Shown here piece after piece: positions 11,179-21,872 of a stretch of DNA of 64,000 nt (the stretch's first letter is position 1; the number at the start of each line of letters is the position of its first letter). This stretch comes from Shewanella vesiculosa (lineage in GTDB: Bacteria; Pseudomonadota; Gammaproteobacteria; Enterobacterales; Shewanellaceae). The translations under genes and the position numbers were made by a program. The DNA lies in assembly GCF_021560015.1 (NCBI RefSeq), contig NZ_CP073588.1, positions 3,266,001-3,330,000 on the forward strand. Reading direction: 5' to 3'. Under the pieces are notes generated by a model. The model saw only the letters and a list, made by a program, of their open reading frames with translations, was not told the DNA's origin and searched no databases.

Positions 11179-11219
11179 GCGAGAGTAAAACCTATTTATG
11201 TGAATAGGTAAAATCTCGC
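11179..11219. repeat. Nested inverted repeat downstream of fumC
   Basis: GCGAGA (11179-11184) and TCTCGC (11214-11219) enclose ACCTATT / AATAGGT (11190-11196, 11203-11209). A small CCAACC / GGTTGG hairpin follows near 11250. There is no clear T tract, so it could be a weak terminator or an mRNA 3' structure for the convergent genes. Confidence 0.5.
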
Positions 11220-11280
11220 TAACTTGCCTTGCTGAACTCATCTCCAACCCAAGGTTGGGCCAATAGAATAAAACCAAACA

Positions 11281-12807
11281 TTAAATCTTAAAATGTTTAA
11301 TTATTGGGCAAAGATCATCGGCACTCATTGGCTTACCGTATAGCCATCCTTGTCCGTTTAATATTCCTAAATTTTTAAGTGCTTGATGTTGCATGATGTT
11401 TTCAACACCTTCGGCAACAACGTCTATGTGCAGTTCGTTAGCCATTTGGACAATATAAGGTATTAATGATGAACGGATGGACCCTCCTTCCATGGCATTA
11501 ATAAAGCTTCTATCGATTTTCAAAATATGACACGACAATTTTGACACTTGGTTTAAATTTGAATATCCAGTGCCAAAATCATCGATTGCAATCAGAAAAC
11601 CATGTTGCACCAGGATCTCTAAGTTGTTTGCAAACTCTTTACCGGTCAACTGTTCATCTTCTACAATCTCAAGAACAACCTTAATGGGATGATCATTCAC
11701 ACACGGCAGATCAATTATCTTTAACACTTTTCCGCTAGAAACATCAGAAGGAAAAATATTAATATTGACTTTAAAACCCTTCAAATCAATACCGCTTTCA
11801 CTTAGGCGCAGCAGCGATTTTTCAACAAGTTGCTCAGTAAACTCCCATGACAGGCCCAGCTCTCTAACTTTGGGAATAAATTCATCTGGAAATATTTTAC
11901 CTTCGTTATCTTCAAATCGCGCCAGCACTTCACAGCCGACGATCTTACCGGTTTGAATATTGACTATCGGTTGAAATAAAGGAAAAAACTTGTTTGATTT
12001 AACGCCTCGTTTAACCCGAGCGCTTATTGACATAAAACCATTGATTTTAAATGATATAAAATAATATAAAAATAATGTCAGAAAAAATGATGACGCAATA
12101 ATGATAGCAATCAACAGGCGGTTTTTTTCATAAAACTCGCCAGCACTAAGGCTCAGTGCGACGCAGTAAGATGATTCAGGATCACATTGTTGAAATTGAT
12201 AGGCATGGGTTAAGTTCACTCTGCCAACGATACCTTTGACATATAGATTATTGCTGCCTGACACATGTTGATAATGATTTGCTCTATTGAATACAATTTC
12301 CCAATCGAATCCCATAGAACTGAATTTATTGATCTCCGTAGGCTCAATCACTACATCGAAAGCGTTATGCTTGATGACAACCGCTGTATGTAACCTATCA
12401 AAAAGTTCTAACTTTTTATTTACCCACACTTTTGCACCGTAGTTATTAATGTAGTCGGGCTCAGATTCCATACTTTCTGTAACAATTATCCCTAAACCTG
12501 CGGTACACAGCAATTTACCATTTTCATCTGAATAGCCTATATCTTTGATAAAGAGAGACAGGAAGTTCTCACGGCGCATATGCAGCAACATTTCACTACT
12601 ACACACTTGATCATCAAGCCCTTCTAATCGCTCAAGAGTGTGTTGAATGTCTTTGCTAAGAGTACTCATTAAGGCTAAATGGGTTGTTGCAGCTTGCTCT
12701 TGCTCAACGACAATCTGTTTTTCTATCCATAAGAATAAAAATAGAAAAAACAAAGTGCCCAGAGACAAACTAACGATAAATGACACTAACTTATGTTTAA
12801 ACGACAT
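11281..12807 (-). CDS. c-di-GMP phosphodiesterase with periplasmic CSS-motif domain
   Basis: A membrane EAL protein of about 508 residues. Domains in order: TM helix near the N-terminus (LVSFIVSLSLGTLFFLFLFL), a periplasmic CSS-motif region (DQVCSSEMLLHMRR and a second Cys in KLLCTAG), a second TM helix (LLIAIIIASSFFLTLFLYYF), then a C-terminal EAL domain. The EAL core is GCEVLARF (Val in place of the usual Ala), EIVEDEQ, AIDDFGTGYSNLN, LKIDRSFI and VAEGVE, so the metal and catalytic residues look present and the enzyme is probably active. In E. coli, CSS-EAL proteins (PdeC type) sense periplasmic thiol redox state through this motif. I chose the ATG at 12807 over an in-frame one at 12837 because only it has a G-rich stretch just upstream. 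No GGDEF domain. Confidence 0.9.
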   Translation of the reverse strand: MSFKHKLVSFIVSLSLGTLFFLFLFLWIEKQIVVEQEQAATTHLALMSTLSKDIQHTLERLEGLDDQVCSSEMLLHMRRENFLSLFIKDIGYSDENGKLLCTAGLGIIVTESMESEPDYINNYGAKVWVNKKLELFDRLHTAVVIKHNAFDVVIEPTEINKFSSMGFDWEIVFNRANHYQHVSGSNNLYVKGIVGRVNLTHAYQFQQCDPESSYCVALSLSAGEFYEKNRLLIAIIIASSFFLTLFLYYFISFKINGFMSISARVKRGVKSNKFFPLFQPIVNIQTGKIVGCEVLARFEDNEGKIFPDEFIPKVRELGLSWEFTEQLVEKSLLRLSESGIDLKGFKVNINIFPSDVSSGKVLKIIDLPCVNDHPIKVVLEIVEDEQLTGKEFANNLEILVQHGFLIAIDDFGTGYSNLNQVSKLSCHILKIDRSFINAMEGGSIRSSLIPYIVQMANELHIDVVAEGVENIMQHQALKNLGILNGQGWLYGKPMSADDLCPIIKHFKI

Positions 12808-12974
12808 AATTTGCCGCCCCAAATAGTAATAACACATGAATAGTAGCCATCCACATTAACGCGATATAACGACTATGATGACGTAAGTATAATATTTATT
12901 TTAAATGAGAATAATCGATAAAATTTATTAACAGCTTATTGTTAAAATGTTTAGCACTTATCTAGAAGCTATTT

Positions 12975-13790
12975 TTATGATGCATCATTATCTAGACTCA
13001 TGGCCTCTTTTATTTCATCACTGGCAAAACCTTTACGAGATAGAAACGCATACGCTTTAGACTTTTCTTTATAATCAGATAAGTTATAGCGTTTTTTAGC
13101 CAGCTCATTTTTACAGCTTTGATAAAAATCGACATCTTCTGTCAAGGTTAATTGATACAAGGTTTCTTCAAAATCACTCACATCAATCAATCGCTGTTTG
13201 AGTTCCTGTAAAATGAGTGTTTTACCTTTACCTTTATTAAACAGCTTAATTATTTCAGTTGTTAAATCGACTTTTTCTGCTTTTATCGCCAATTTACTGC
13301 GCAGTGTTGCACCTTGTGGATGTAACGATAATGCATGATCAATTTCAGATCGAGAAAATCCTTTTGCGGTCATTTGAGCATAGACTTTTTCTCTGCTGGT
13401 GCCGTAAAAATTCTCAAATCGGCCTAGTAGCCTTGAGGTAGCGAGCTTAAAAGTATCTATTTTTTGCTCATGCATAACCTGTTCTAGCGCGGCATCAATC
13501 TCTGTTGTACTCACACCGCGAAGTTGTAACTTACGCCTTATGGCGCCAGTCCCCACTTCATTGCTAAAGGCGAGTTCGCAATAACGCACGGCAAAATCGA
13601 AGTCATTTTTTAAATAACCACTGTCGATTAGCTTGGCTAATACGCTATCAATCCATTGCTGGTTCTCGGTTTTACGCTCAAGCTTGGTACGAATTTCGCC
13701 AATAGTAAAGTCTTGCTGACTAAGGTGCCAGTAAGCACTATTAAAAACGTTATCTATGGTTTTAGCTTGGCGTAGTTGTGGGCGCTGCAT
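12975..13790 (-). CDS. RecX-family protein, extended form
   Basis: A 271-residue, wholly soluble, helical protein that I assign to the RecX fold from repeated three-helix units. These show as GEIRTKLERK, GAIRRKLQLRGVSTTEIDAAL, EKVYAQMTAKGFSRSEIDHAL and KAYAFLSRKGFASDEIKEAM. RecX proteins bind RecA filaments and restrain recombination and SOS. Typical RecX has about 150-170 residues beside recA; this one carries extra repeats and recA is not here. It could be a second RecX paralogue with a different partner. It lies on the same strand as the EAL gene but 138 bases away, with no sign of coupling. Confidence 0.72.
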   Translation of the reverse strand: MQRPQLRQAKTIDNVFNSAYWHLSQQDFTIGEIRTKLERKTENQQWIDSVLAKLIDSGYLKNDFDFAVRYCELAFSNEVGTGAIRRKLQLRGVSTTEIDAALEQVMHEQKIDTFKLATSRLLGRFENFYGTSREKVYAQMTAKGFSRSEIDHALSLHPQGATLRSKLAIKAEKVDLTTEIIKLFNKGKGKTLILQELKQRLIDVSDFEETLYQLTLTEDVDFYQSCKNELAKKRYNLSDYKEKSKAYAFLSRKGFASDEIKEAMSLDNDAS

Positions 13791-14463
13791 AAAAATTGAT
13801 CTTACCTTAATATAATCAAAATGAGTGTAGCAGCTCAGTCGGTTATTGAGAAAGATCTAGATATTTCATTGTTTAAATCATTTAAAAACCAGCTGTTTAT
13901 GGTGAGTTAACTGCAGCTCTTTAAAAAAATTATAGTGTAATTTATCGATGGAGACTTGTTGTGCTAAAGCCGCATCATTATTCACTTAGCTGCATTACGC
14001 GCAACGGAACATCAGTGGAGAAGGGCTTTTTATACTCGAGTCATAAATCGATTGTTGCTTGATTATTTAACGCTGCTGAACCGGCGCAGACAGCCACTAA
14101 TAACTTCAATAGATAATCTGCTGCCCGCAAGCGTTTATTGCGGTATCAATTTGTAACAATACAGAAGCCAGAAAATATTTTAGTTCGCAAAAAATATGAT
14201 CCTCATAACCCCCCCAAGGGCGTATCAATACATGTTAGGATTGTTGAATTAAGGCGCTTATATCTGATCACATCCACCCATTTATATTAGGTGCTAGGGA
14301 TCACAGATTTGTGACTTTTGAGCCATTGATAAGTAACAAAACAGTTAACAATGTAAATAAACAGTATAAATATTGTTCAAATTCAAGTTTATTTAATAAT
14401 TCCGCTGTTTTACTACTCTGATTTACTTTCAATCAATAGCGCCTTCTTGTTATTCTCCTGCAA
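13791..14463. other. Long non-coding stretch (about 670 bases)
   Basis: I find no supportable gene on either strand. It is AT-rich in its second half, with a run of seven C near 14211-14217, TCACA-ATT-like half sites near 14299-14312 and a region of short AT repeats at 14340-14400. These could be regulatory sites for the downstream membrane protein and cyo operon, but no site is clear enough to name. Confidence 0.4.
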
Positions 14464-14530
14464 ATGAAAATCGTCAGCTGGATCTATTGATTCAACTACC
14501 CACTCCTTTGAGCTCGGTTGGAAACGTTTC

Positions 14531-14927
14531 TTGAAACTAACCCTTTGCCAATACCTTGTTAAATCGCTTAATCGCATCACAAGGTTATCCAAGTTGAGTA
14601 AAGCACATTTAACACTGTGTTTCGGGTTACTGTTGCTGCAACCTTTAGCTGATGCCTTGTCTATTTCAATCGGACATTTTATTGATATTGGCGAGTTTAT
14701 CGCTATTGCTGACGGTATATTAGCTGAGTTTTTTGGGTGCGGGTTTAATCAGTTTATTGCTGATTAATCCCTTAGTTATCCAGCACTTTTGGCGTTTATT
14801 CAATCTTAATTCTAAATTTAGCAACTTGCTCGAACTGAGCGATGCGCTAAGTGCTCTATCTCCTGTTATTCCTCAATCGCTAGAATATACGGCACATGGT
14901 TGTCGCGCCCCGCCTTTACAAGCTTAA
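14531..14927 (+). CDS. Small membrane protein upstream of cyo, one frameshift
   Basis: Family not recognised. The first frame runs to 14767 (78 residues). The frame that continues it begins near 14733. Removing one G from GGG at 14735-14737 joins them as AEFFGAGLISLLLINPLVI, giving about 131 residues. It has a hydrophobic helix LTLCFGLLLLQPLADAL and a second at FFGAGLISLLLINPLVI. The start is uncertain: I used TTG at 14531, but an ATG at 14464 with a further one-base change (AAAA to AAA) would add about 22 residues. It ends 175 bases before cyoA on the same strand, so a link to quinol oxidase expression is possible but unproven. Confidence 0.5.
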
Positions 14928-15102
14928 CTTTTTTATTTTAATACGCCATTCGCGAGATATATCTTTTTTGGGAAACGAATCCAAAATCACTTATTGTTGA
15001 TTTAGTTTATCTTTTTCTACTATTCGCGTTTGATGATTATTGTGCAACTGCCAATCCCCCTGTTGGTAGCGTAGTAAGCTTTAAGGTTAGAGGAATCTTC
15101 CT

Positions 15103-16140
15103 TTGTTAATTCGAAATTTAAGTAAACCTATACTGGCTGCATTAGCATTTATGCTAGCCGGTTGTGAAGGCGGCGTGCTGGATCCCAAAGGTCAAATCGG
15201 CATCGATGAGAAGCATCTCATTATTGTGGCAACCTTGCTGATGTTGATTGTGGTTATTCCAGTAATTTTCATGACCTTGTATTTTGCATGGAAGTTCCGC
15301 GACGGTCGCGATGAAGAAATTTATGCACCTAAATGGGCACACTCAACCGCCATTGAAATCGTGGTGTGGGTCGTACCGATTATTATCGTGATCATTCTTG
15401 GTGTTATCACTTGGAAATCGACTCACGATTTAGATCCCTACAAACCGCTAGTGCATGACGCTAAACCGGTGAAGGTTGAAGTGGTGTCATTAGATTGGAA
15501 ATGGTTGTTCATTTATCCTGAATATGGCATCGCATCTGTTAACGAATTGGCCTTCCCTGCCAATGTTCCGGTTAACTTTAAAATCACCTCTGATACAGCA
15601 ATGAATTCATTTTTCATTCCGCAGTTAGGTAGCCAAATCTACTCAATGGCTGGCATGGCGACTAAGTTACACCTTATCGCAAACGAGCCAGGCACTTTTG
15701 AGGGTATTTCAGCTAACTACAGTGGTGCTGGATTTGCTGGAATGAAGTTTAATGCGATTGCAACTGCAAACGCTGACGATTTTGATGCTTGGGTTGCCAA
15801 GGTAAAACAGCAAGGTAATACCTTGGATGTTGAGCAATATAAGCAACTGGCTGAAAAGAGCGAAAACAATCCGGTGCAATACTACGGGTCAGTACAAAAA
15901 GGCATGTTTAACTACATTGTCATGCAATACATGCATCCAGACTCGAATATGAAACCAATGGACAGCATGGAAGGTATGCACGACATGAGCAACATGGAGT
16001 CAATGTCTGGTATGGATCATACCAAGCATATGCAAAACATGGAGCACATGGTCGACAAGGACGCGGAACATTCTGGGCTTTCATCACCTTCACATTCAAC
16101 CACAGAGCATTCTTCGACTGCATCTGGGGAGGCGAAATAA
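15103..16140 (+). CDS. cyoA: Cytochrome bo3 quinol oxidase subunit II, Met-rich C-terminal tail
   Basis: Subunit II of the proton-pumping quinol oxidase, 345 residues. Lipoprotein signal with lipobox LAGC near residue 21, two TM helices ([21 protein letters not shown] and the one around [19 protein letters not shown]), then the periplasmic cupredoxin domain. The Cu-A ligand set (CxxxC with His and Met) of cytochrome c oxidases is absent, which together with cyoCDE marks a quinol oxidase. The C-terminus adds a tail with Met at nearly every third residue (about residues 277-316), mixed with His and Asp, then a Ser/Thr/His-rich end. Start is TTG at 15103, supported by AGAGGAATC upstream. First gene of cyoABCDE; cyoB begins 2 bases after the stop. 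Confidence 0.93.
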   Translation: MLIRNLSKPILAALAFMLAGCEGGVLDPKGQIGIDEKHLIIVATLLMLIVVIPVIFMTLYFAWKFRDGRDEEIYAPKWAHSTAIEIVVWVVPIIIVIILGVITWKSTHDLDPYKPLVHDAKPVKVEVVSLDWKWLFIYPEYGIASVNELAFPANVPVNFKITSDTAMNSFFIPQLGSQIYSMAGMATKLHLIANEPGTFEGISANYSGAGFAGMKFNAIATANADDFDAWVAKVKQQGNTLDVEQYKQLAEKSENNPVQYYGSVQKGMFNYIVMQYMHPDSNMKPMDSMEGMHDMSNMESMSGMDHTKHMQNMEHMVDKDAEHSGLSSPSHSTTEHSSTASGEAK

Positions 16141-16142
16141 TC

Positions 16143-18125
16143 ATGCCATTTCTAGGAAAATTAACTCTCGAGTCAATTCCGTATCATGAACCGATTATTA
16201 TGGTGACCCTTGCTGCGGTTGCCATTATTGGATTCATTATCGCGGCATTAATGACTAAGTATCAAAAATGGGGCGTGCTCTGGCATGACTGGTTAACCTC
16301 GGTTGACCATAAAAAACTCGGTATTATGTATATCGTGTTAGCAATGGTAATGCTGATCCGCGGTTTCTCTGACGCGATTATGATGCGAACTCAGCAAGCA
16401 CTTGCCACCAATGGCGCTGCGGGGTATTTACCACCTGAACATTACGACCAAATCTTCACTGCCCATGGCGTGATCATGATTATCTTTATGGCGATGCCAT
16501 TTATGATTGGTCTGATGAACTTAGTCGTACCATTGCAAATTGGTGCTCGTGATGTCGCGTTCCCGTTCTTAAACAATTTAAGCTTTTGGCTAACGACCTC
16601 TGGGGCGATATTAATCAATATATCACTTGGATTAGGTGAATTTGCCAAAACGGGTTGGGTAGCTTATCCGCCATTGTCAGAACTCGCATACAGTCCGGGG
16701 GTGGGGGTTGATTATTACATCTGGGCCTTGCAAATATCCGGCATAGGGACAACCTTAACCGGGGTGAACTTTATCGCCACTGTGTTAAAAATGCGCGCTC
16801 CAGGCATGAAGCTAATGCAAATGCCAATTTTCACTTGGGCCTGTACTTGGGCAAACGTGTTAATCGTTGCATCGTTCCCAATTTTAACCGCTGTGTTAGG
16901 TTTATTAACCTTAGACCGTTATTTAGATTTCCATTTCTTTACCAATGACGGTGGCGGTAACGCCATGATGTACATCAACCTGTTTTGGGCTTGGGGTCAT
17001 CCTGAAGTATACATTTTGGTATTACCAGCTTTCGGTATTTTCTCTGAAGTGTTTTCAACCTTTACCTCTAAGCGCTTATTTGGTTACACCTCAATGGTGT
17101 GGGCAACAGGTGCGATTTCTGTACTTGGCTTTATTGTGTGGTTACACCATTTCTTTACCATGGGGTCGAGCGCTAACGTTAACGCCTTCTTCGGGGTGAT
17201 GACCATGGTGATTGCGGTGCCGACTGGGGTAAAACTGTTTAACTGGTTATTTACCATTTATCGCGGCCGTTTACGTTTCACCGTGCCAGTATTGTGGTCT
17301 TTAGGCTTTATGGTGACCTTCACCATCGGCGGCATGACCGGAGTATTGTTAGCATTACCTGGCGCAGATTATGTACTACATAACAGCTTGTTTTTAATCG
17401 CCCATTTCCATAACACCATTATTGGTGGTGCGGTATTTGGTTACATGGCTGGTTTTGCCTACTGGTTCCCTAAAGCGATGGGCTTCCACCTCAATGAACG
17501 TTTAGGTAAGGCATCATTTTGGTGTTGGCAGATAGGCTTCTATATCGCCTTTATGCCGTTATATGTGCTTGGTTTTATGGGCATGACTCGTCGTATTAAC
17601 CACACAGATAACCCAGCGTGGAACTTCTGGCTTTACTTTGCCGTGGTCGGCGCGTTTATCATCCTTGTGGGTATTATTTTACAGTTTGTACAATTGTATG
17701 TCAGCTTCCGTGATCGTGAGCAAAACTTAGATACTACTGGTGATCCATGGAATGGCCATACGCTTGAGTGGTCAACCTCTTCACCACCACAGTTCTATAA
17801 CTATGCCCAGTTAGATCCAGTAACAGACATTGATGCGTTCACCGACATGAAAGAGAAAGGCACTGCCTATCAACGTCGTGAAACATACCAGCCGATTCAT
17901 ATGCCTAAAAATACCGCCAGTGGGATATTTATGGCCGCTGCGATTACCGCAATGGGATTTGCCGCAATTTGGCATATTTGGTGGTTAGCCATTGTTGGAT
18001 TTGCAGGTGCGTTTGTATTGTTCTTAATGCGTGCTTACGACAATGATGTTGACTACTACGTGCAACCAGACGAAATCGCGCGTATTGAAAATGCACATAT
18101 AGATAACGTAGCAAGGGGCAGATAA
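16143..18125 (+). CDS. cyoB: Cytochrome bo3 quinol oxidase subunit I
   Basis: The catalytic subunit, 660 residues with about 15 TM helices. It holds low-spin heme b and the heme o3/Cu-B centre where O2 is reduced. Visible blocks are [15 protein letters not shown] (heme ligand His), [17 protein letters not shown] (Cu-B His and cross-linked Tyr), WLHHFFTMG (His pair of Cu-B) and [17 protein letters not shown] (heme His pair). The start of cyoC overlaps its stop by one base. Length matches E. coli CyoB closely (663). Confidence 0.97.
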   Translation: MPFLGKLTLESIPYHEPIIMVTLAAVAIIGFIIAALMTKYQKWGVLWHDWLTSVDHKKLGIMYIVLAMVMLIRGFSDAIMMRTQQALATNGAAGYLPPEHYDQIFTAHGVIMIIFMAMPFMIGLMNLVVPLQIGARDVAFPFLNNLSFWLTTSGAILINISLGLGEFAKTGWVAYPPLSELAYSPGVGVDYYIWALQISGIGTTLTGVNFIATVLKMRAPGMKLMQMPIFTWACTWANVLIVASFPILTAVLGLLTLDRYLDFHFFTNDGGGNAMMYINLFWAWGHPEVYILVLPAFGIFSEVFSTFTSKRLFGYTSMVWATGAISVLGFIVWLHHFFTMGSSANVNAFFGVMTMVIAVPTGVKLFNWLFTIYRGRLRFTVPVLWSLGFMVTFTIGGMTGVLLALPGADYVLHNSLFLIAHFHNTIIGGAVFGYMAGFAYWFPKAMGFHLNERLGKASFWCWQIGFYIAFMPLYVLGFMGMTRRINHTDNPAWNFWLYFAVVGAFIILVGIILQFVQLYVSFRDREQNLDTTGDPWNGHTLEWSTSSPPQFYNYAQLDPVTDIDAFTDMKEKGTAYQRRETYQPIHMPKNTASGIFMAAAITAMGFAAIWHIWWLAIVGFAGAFVLFLMRAYDNDVDYYVQPDEIARIENAHIDNVARGR

Positions 18126-18748
18126 TGAGTATTGCTATTAAAGCAGATTTACACGACGCTCATTCTGCTGAGCACCATGATGAACACCACGATACCAGTG
18201 GTAACACCTTATTCGGTTTTTGGATTTATCTAATGACCGACTGTATTTTGTTCGCATCCGTTTTTGCGACTTATGCAGTGTTATTCATGAACACTGATGG
18301 TGGGGTGTCGGGCAAAGATATTTTCGAATTAGACTTCGTGCTTATCGAAACCGCCGCCTTACTAGTCAGTAGTATTACTTATGGCTTTGCCATGATTTGC
18401 GCTAGACACCAAAAGAAAGCGGCGACATTAGCGTGGTTGTTAATCACCTTCGCGTTAGGTTGTGTGTTTATCACGATGGAAGTGTACGAGTTCCATCATC
18501 TGATTGAACACGGCAATGGCCCAGATCGCAGCGCCTTTTTATCAGCATTTTTTGCCTTAGTCGGCATGCATGGTTTGCATGTTACCGCGGGCTTAATTTG
18601 GATGCTGATCATGATGGTCGAAGTTATCAAGTGCGGTTTAAATAATCGCAGTATCACTCGCCTAAGTTGCTTAAGTTTATTCTGGCATTTCTTAGACATC
18701 GTGTGGGTGTGTGTGTTTACCGTTGTTTATTTGTTAGGAGTCTTGTGA
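18125..18748 (+). CDS. cyoC: Cytochrome bo3 quinol oxidase subunit III
   Basis: A 207-residue inner-membrane protein with five predicted helices and the heme-copper oxidase subunit III pattern ([62 protein letters not shown]). The N-terminus has a His-rich stretch ([15 protein letters not shown]). It overlaps cyoB by one base and cyoD by one base, so translation is coupled along the operon. Confidence 0.96.
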   Translation: MSIAIKADLHDAHSAEHHDEHHDTSGNTLFGFWIYLMTDCILFASVFATYAVLFMNTDGGVSGKDIFELDFVLIETAALLVSSITYGFAMICARHQKKAATLAWLLITFALGCVFITMEVYEFHHLIEHGNGPDRSAFLSAFFALVGMHGLHVTAGLIWMLIMMVEVIKCGLNNRSITRLSCLSLFWHFLDIVWVCVFTVVYLLGVL

Positions 18749-19077
18749 TGAGCAATGCACATTCAAGCCACGGCGAGGGCGACTTTGGCGCCAGTGTTAA
18801 GTCATATATAGTCGGCTTTGTGTTATCGGTGATCTTAACCGGTATTCCATTTTGGTCGGTAATGACTCACAGCTTTGACCATACAACCACCTTATGGATT
18901 GTGGTTGCTGCGGCAATAGTACAAATCGTGGTGCACTTAAAGTACTTCCTTCATTTAGATTTTTCTAAAGAAGGCAGGATCAATACATTCTCTTTCTTAT
19001 TCACTGCACTGATTATTGTCATGGTAGTGGGTTTATCTGTGTGGATTATCTACGCAGCTAACGAATTGATGATGTAA
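18748..19077 (+). CDS. cyoD: Cytochrome bo3 quinol oxidase subunit IV
   Basis: A 109-residue small subunit with three TM helices (SYIVGFVLSVILTGIPFW, TLWIVVAAAIVQIVVHLKYF, FSFLFTALIIVMVVGLSVWIIY) and the family element VHLKYFLHLDFSKEG. It helps assemble the binuclear centre in subunit I. The start is the ATG overlapping the cyoC stop (TGATG). Confidence 0.95.
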   Translation: MSNAHSSHGEGDFGASVKSYIVGFVLSVILTGIPFWSVMTHSFDHTTTLWIVVAAAIVQIVVHLKYFLHLDFSKEGRINTFSFLFTALIIVMVVGLSVWIIYAANELMM

Positions 19078-19090
19078 TTAGACAGCTATC

Positions 19091-20023
19091 ATGAATAATC
19101 AAGGTCAATCTATGTCAGCACAATTAACATCACGCTTACGAGGATATGTTCAGGTAACTAAGCCTGGCATCATCATGGGCAATTTAATTTCCGTCGCCGG
19201 CGGGTTTTTACTCGCCGCACAAGGTAACGTAGATTGGACCTTGATGTTTGCAACCATGATAGGGCTCTCTTTAGTGGTGGCGTCTGGTTGCGCTGTCAAT
19301 AATTGTATTGATCGCGATATCGACGCCAAAATGCAGCGTACTCGTAACAGAGTTACCGTTACCGGTGAAATATCGGTACAAGCTGTATTGAGCTTTGGCA
19401 TTGGTCTGGGGATTATTGGCTTTACCATGCTAGCCATATTCACTAACAATTTAGCGGTATTATTTGCCGCTATCGGTTATGTGGTTTATGTCGGCGTGTA
19501 CAGTCTATACATGAAGCGTAACTCGGTTTACGGCACCTTAGTGGGTAGTTTCTCAGGTGCTGTGCCACCCGTTGTAGGCTATTGTGCGGTCAGTGGACAA
19601 ATGGACACAGGTGCAATCATTTTGCTACTGATGTTCAGTTTATGGCAAATGCCACACTCGTATGCAATTGCAATATTTCGCTTTGATGACTATGCCGCAG
19701 CCAACATTCCGGTGTTACCTGTTGCTGAAGGTATGGCCAAAGCAAAACTGCATATAGTGCTCTACATTGCCGTGTTTGCATTGGTTAGCGCACTATTACC
19801 GCTTGCGGGTTATACAGGTATTGCCTTTATGGCCGTGACCTTTGCCACCAGTTTATGGTGGTTAGCCATGGCGTTAAAAGGTTATCGTCGCGACATCAAC
19901 TTACAGTCTTGGGCTAGGCAAGTATTTGGATTTTCCATTATTACCATTACCGCATTAAGCGTGACCATGGCATTGGACTTTCAAGTTGTAGCCCAACCTG
20001 CACTGCTAACATTAGCGCCTTAA
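19091..20023 (+). CDS. cyoE: Protoheme IX farnesyltransferase (heme O synthase)
   Basis: An inner-membrane UbiA-superfamily prenyltransferase of up to 310 residues that adds a farnesyl group to heme b to make heme O for CyoB. The Asp-rich substrate motif [18 protein letters not shown] is near residue 75, and a second conserved block is [19 protein letters not shown]. About nine TM helices. Two in-frame starts are possible, 19091 or 19112 (MSAQLTSRL); the second has AAGGT just upstream. Last gene of the operon, followed by a strong terminator. Confidence 0.95.
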   Translation: MNNQGQSMSAQLTSRLRGYVQVTKPGIIMGNLISVAGGFLLAAQGNVDWTLMFATMIGLSLVVASGCAVNNCIDRDIDAKMQRTRNRVTVTGEISVQAVLSFGIGLGIIGFTMLAIFTNNLAVLFAAIGYVVYVGVYSLYMKRNSVYGTLVGSFSGAVPPVVGYCAVSGQMDTGAIILLLMFSLWQMPHSYAIAIFRFDDYAAANIPVLPVAEGMAKAKLHIVLYIAVFALVSALLPLAGYTGIAFMAVTFATSLWWLAMALKGYRRDINLQSWARQVFGFSIITITALSVTMALDFQVVAQPALLTLAP

Positions 20024-20050
20024 GTCCCTCAGCAAAAATTAACCATTCTT

Positions 20051-20082
20051 AAGCCCATTGCATAACGCAATGGGCTTTTTTA
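20051..20082 (+). terminator. Rho-independent terminator of cyoABCDE
   Basis: Stem AGCCCATTGC / GCAATGGGCT (20052-20061 with 20067-20076), five-base loop, then a T run to about 20081. Confidence 0.92.
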
Positions 20083-20258
20083 TTTGATTAATCAGAATAT
20101 TTTACTAGGCTTAAACTCTAAAAATTAAGCCATCAATTAGGATTTAACACTAAGGTCTAAGCTTAGTACTCGCTAAGATTTGGGGCTAAAATACACTAGA
20201 CCTCTCACGATTCAATAAGAATCACACCGAACTGTAAAGGCAAACATAAAGGGATCTT

Positions 20259-21067
20259 ATGTTTATCATGTCACGCCCAAGTCAGCATCCAGCGCTTGCA
20301 CTTAATAGTCAAAAATATCGTTCCGCGATTGTTGTTGCTAGTGTGCGCTTTGATCACGGTCAAATCACTTTATGCGGCCCCACAATCGCCGCCTACAGCG
20401 ACTATTTTTGGTAATTGGGATCATTGATAGCCCAGAACAAATCACGCTGTTACAGTTAACTCGTGACCAGAGTTACTTATACATACAATTAAACTTAATT
20501 GAGCCACAAAACAGCGTTGCTGAATGGGGTCGAATAGATATCCAGCAAGCAGATGTTCACTTTTTCCCAAGCTACAGTAGTAATCAACAACAGGGTCTAG
20601 TTGCCTATCAAATAGCTCATCCTAAATTGCACATAGCACTTACTGTCGAGTCAGCCCGGTTAGTCTTTAGTATCGACACTAATGGTGACAGCGTTGCCGA
20701 TGAACAACATCACTATGACATCACTCCAAGCCAATCTGTCTATGGTGTCTGGCATCAGTTGTCGACCCCGGCACTGAGTAGCTTGGTGCTGTTCGATAAT
20801 GGCTATTACGCCATGGTGAAGATTAACCTCCACCAAGACCCACAAGCTAATGAGCACTTCACCCATCTACAATGGGGGCGATTTGTACTGCAACAAAAGC
20901 AGCTGCTCATTGAGCCCATGTTTAATAGCCATCCACAACAAACATCAAGCTTATTAAGCGCCATTTCGAGCATTGTTTATCAGCCTAGCAAACAGCAATT
21001 GACGTTATCTTTTATGATGGAGGCCAATCCTGATGACATCGCGATTAATCAACGATATCGACATTAG
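20259..21067 (+). CDS. Exported protein of unknown function, two frameshifts
   Basis: Not recognised. The ATG at 20259 follows AAAGGG at a good distance. The frame must lose one base twice: in a short run such as CCC at 20276-20278 (giving MFIMSRQVSIQRLH) and in GGG at 20417-20419 (giving ATIFGNWIIDSPEQI). The restored product is about 268 residues with a signal peptide (LLLLVCALITVKSLYA before APQ), then a mostly beta-type sequence with Asp-rich turns (SIDTNGDSVADEQHH). No metal or catalytic motif stands out. It is convergent with the exported protein at 21128. Confidence 0.6.
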
Positions 21068-21127
21068 CTCAAACCGAATATGAAATTGCATAAAACGCGG
21101 TTAATAACAGGTAAACCACGTTAACGT

Positions 21128-21613
21128 TTAATAGGTAGTGTAACTATTTGCATTATCTAATTGAGCCAAAACCGATTTAACTAAGCTATCTCTCGCCACC
21201 AAATTAGGATCCATTGCAGCAAACTGCTCTAACATGGGTTCCGGTAAATTATCGAAAAAAATGATGTACTCCTGCGTAAAATCTAGCAGTGGAACAGCTT
21301 GCTTAAACGCTTTATTTGTCGTGCTAAAGTGACTGCTATCTTTAACCCATTGCTGCATCACCTCAATCCATAGCGGTTGATCGTTTAATCTGCTGAGGTA
21401 AGATTCTGCGTCTTGTTTACTCAGAAACTGCTGCGTCTTTACATCATAGAGATATAGCGCAGGAAACTGCGGCTTAGCCGTTTGGCTCGACACTTCAGAA
21501 TAAAGAGCCCCCTTTAAGTGACTACCTAAAGGCGTTATGTCTGCTGCAGTCGCCAGACCACTGGTTATGGTCACAACACCGAACAGTAAAAAAGTGATAC
21601 CTTTATTATGCAT
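21128..21613 (-). CDS. Exported protein of unknown function
   Basis: About 161 residues with a cleavable signal peptide (ITFLLFGVVTITSGLATAADI). The ATG at 21613 is chosen over one further upstream because GGAGG lies eight bases before it. The mature part (PALYLYDVKTQQFLSKQDAESYLSRL, with helical segments after it) has no Cys and no motif I can name. Loosely, the layout resembles conjugation or thioredoxin-like accessory proteins, but without a CxxC this cannot be claimed. Confidence 0.6.
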   Translation of the reverse strand: MHNKGITFLLFGVVTITSGLATAADITPLGSHLKGALYSEVSSQTAKPQFPALYLYDVKTQQFLSKQDAESYLSRLNDQPLWIEVMQQWVKDSSHFSTTNKAFKQAVPLLDFTQEYIIFFDNLPEPMLEQFAAMDPNLVARDSLVKSVLAQLDNANSYTTY

Positions 21614-21872
21614 GATCGTGCCTCCAAGCATAGCGAGGGGCAATCAAATCTAGAGGACTATGAGGTGAAATACTAATCGATGAAAGTTGGGTCAACATAG
21701 CAAATCCTTTTGTAAGTATATAATAAATAAACCTTCTCGCTGTTAGAGCTTATAGGCTATTTTTTTTCTGTCAACCAAGAATTAGCTTAGTTTTTAAGCA
21801 TGAAATTAAGTGCTTTATTCGCCTACCTGCGTTATCGTTAACGGATAAAAACAATATAAATGGAATTATAGA

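Noticed and set aside
14299..14312. CRP site before the cyo region
   Set aside because: Half sites TCACA and TGTGA face the wrong way and the spacing does not fit.
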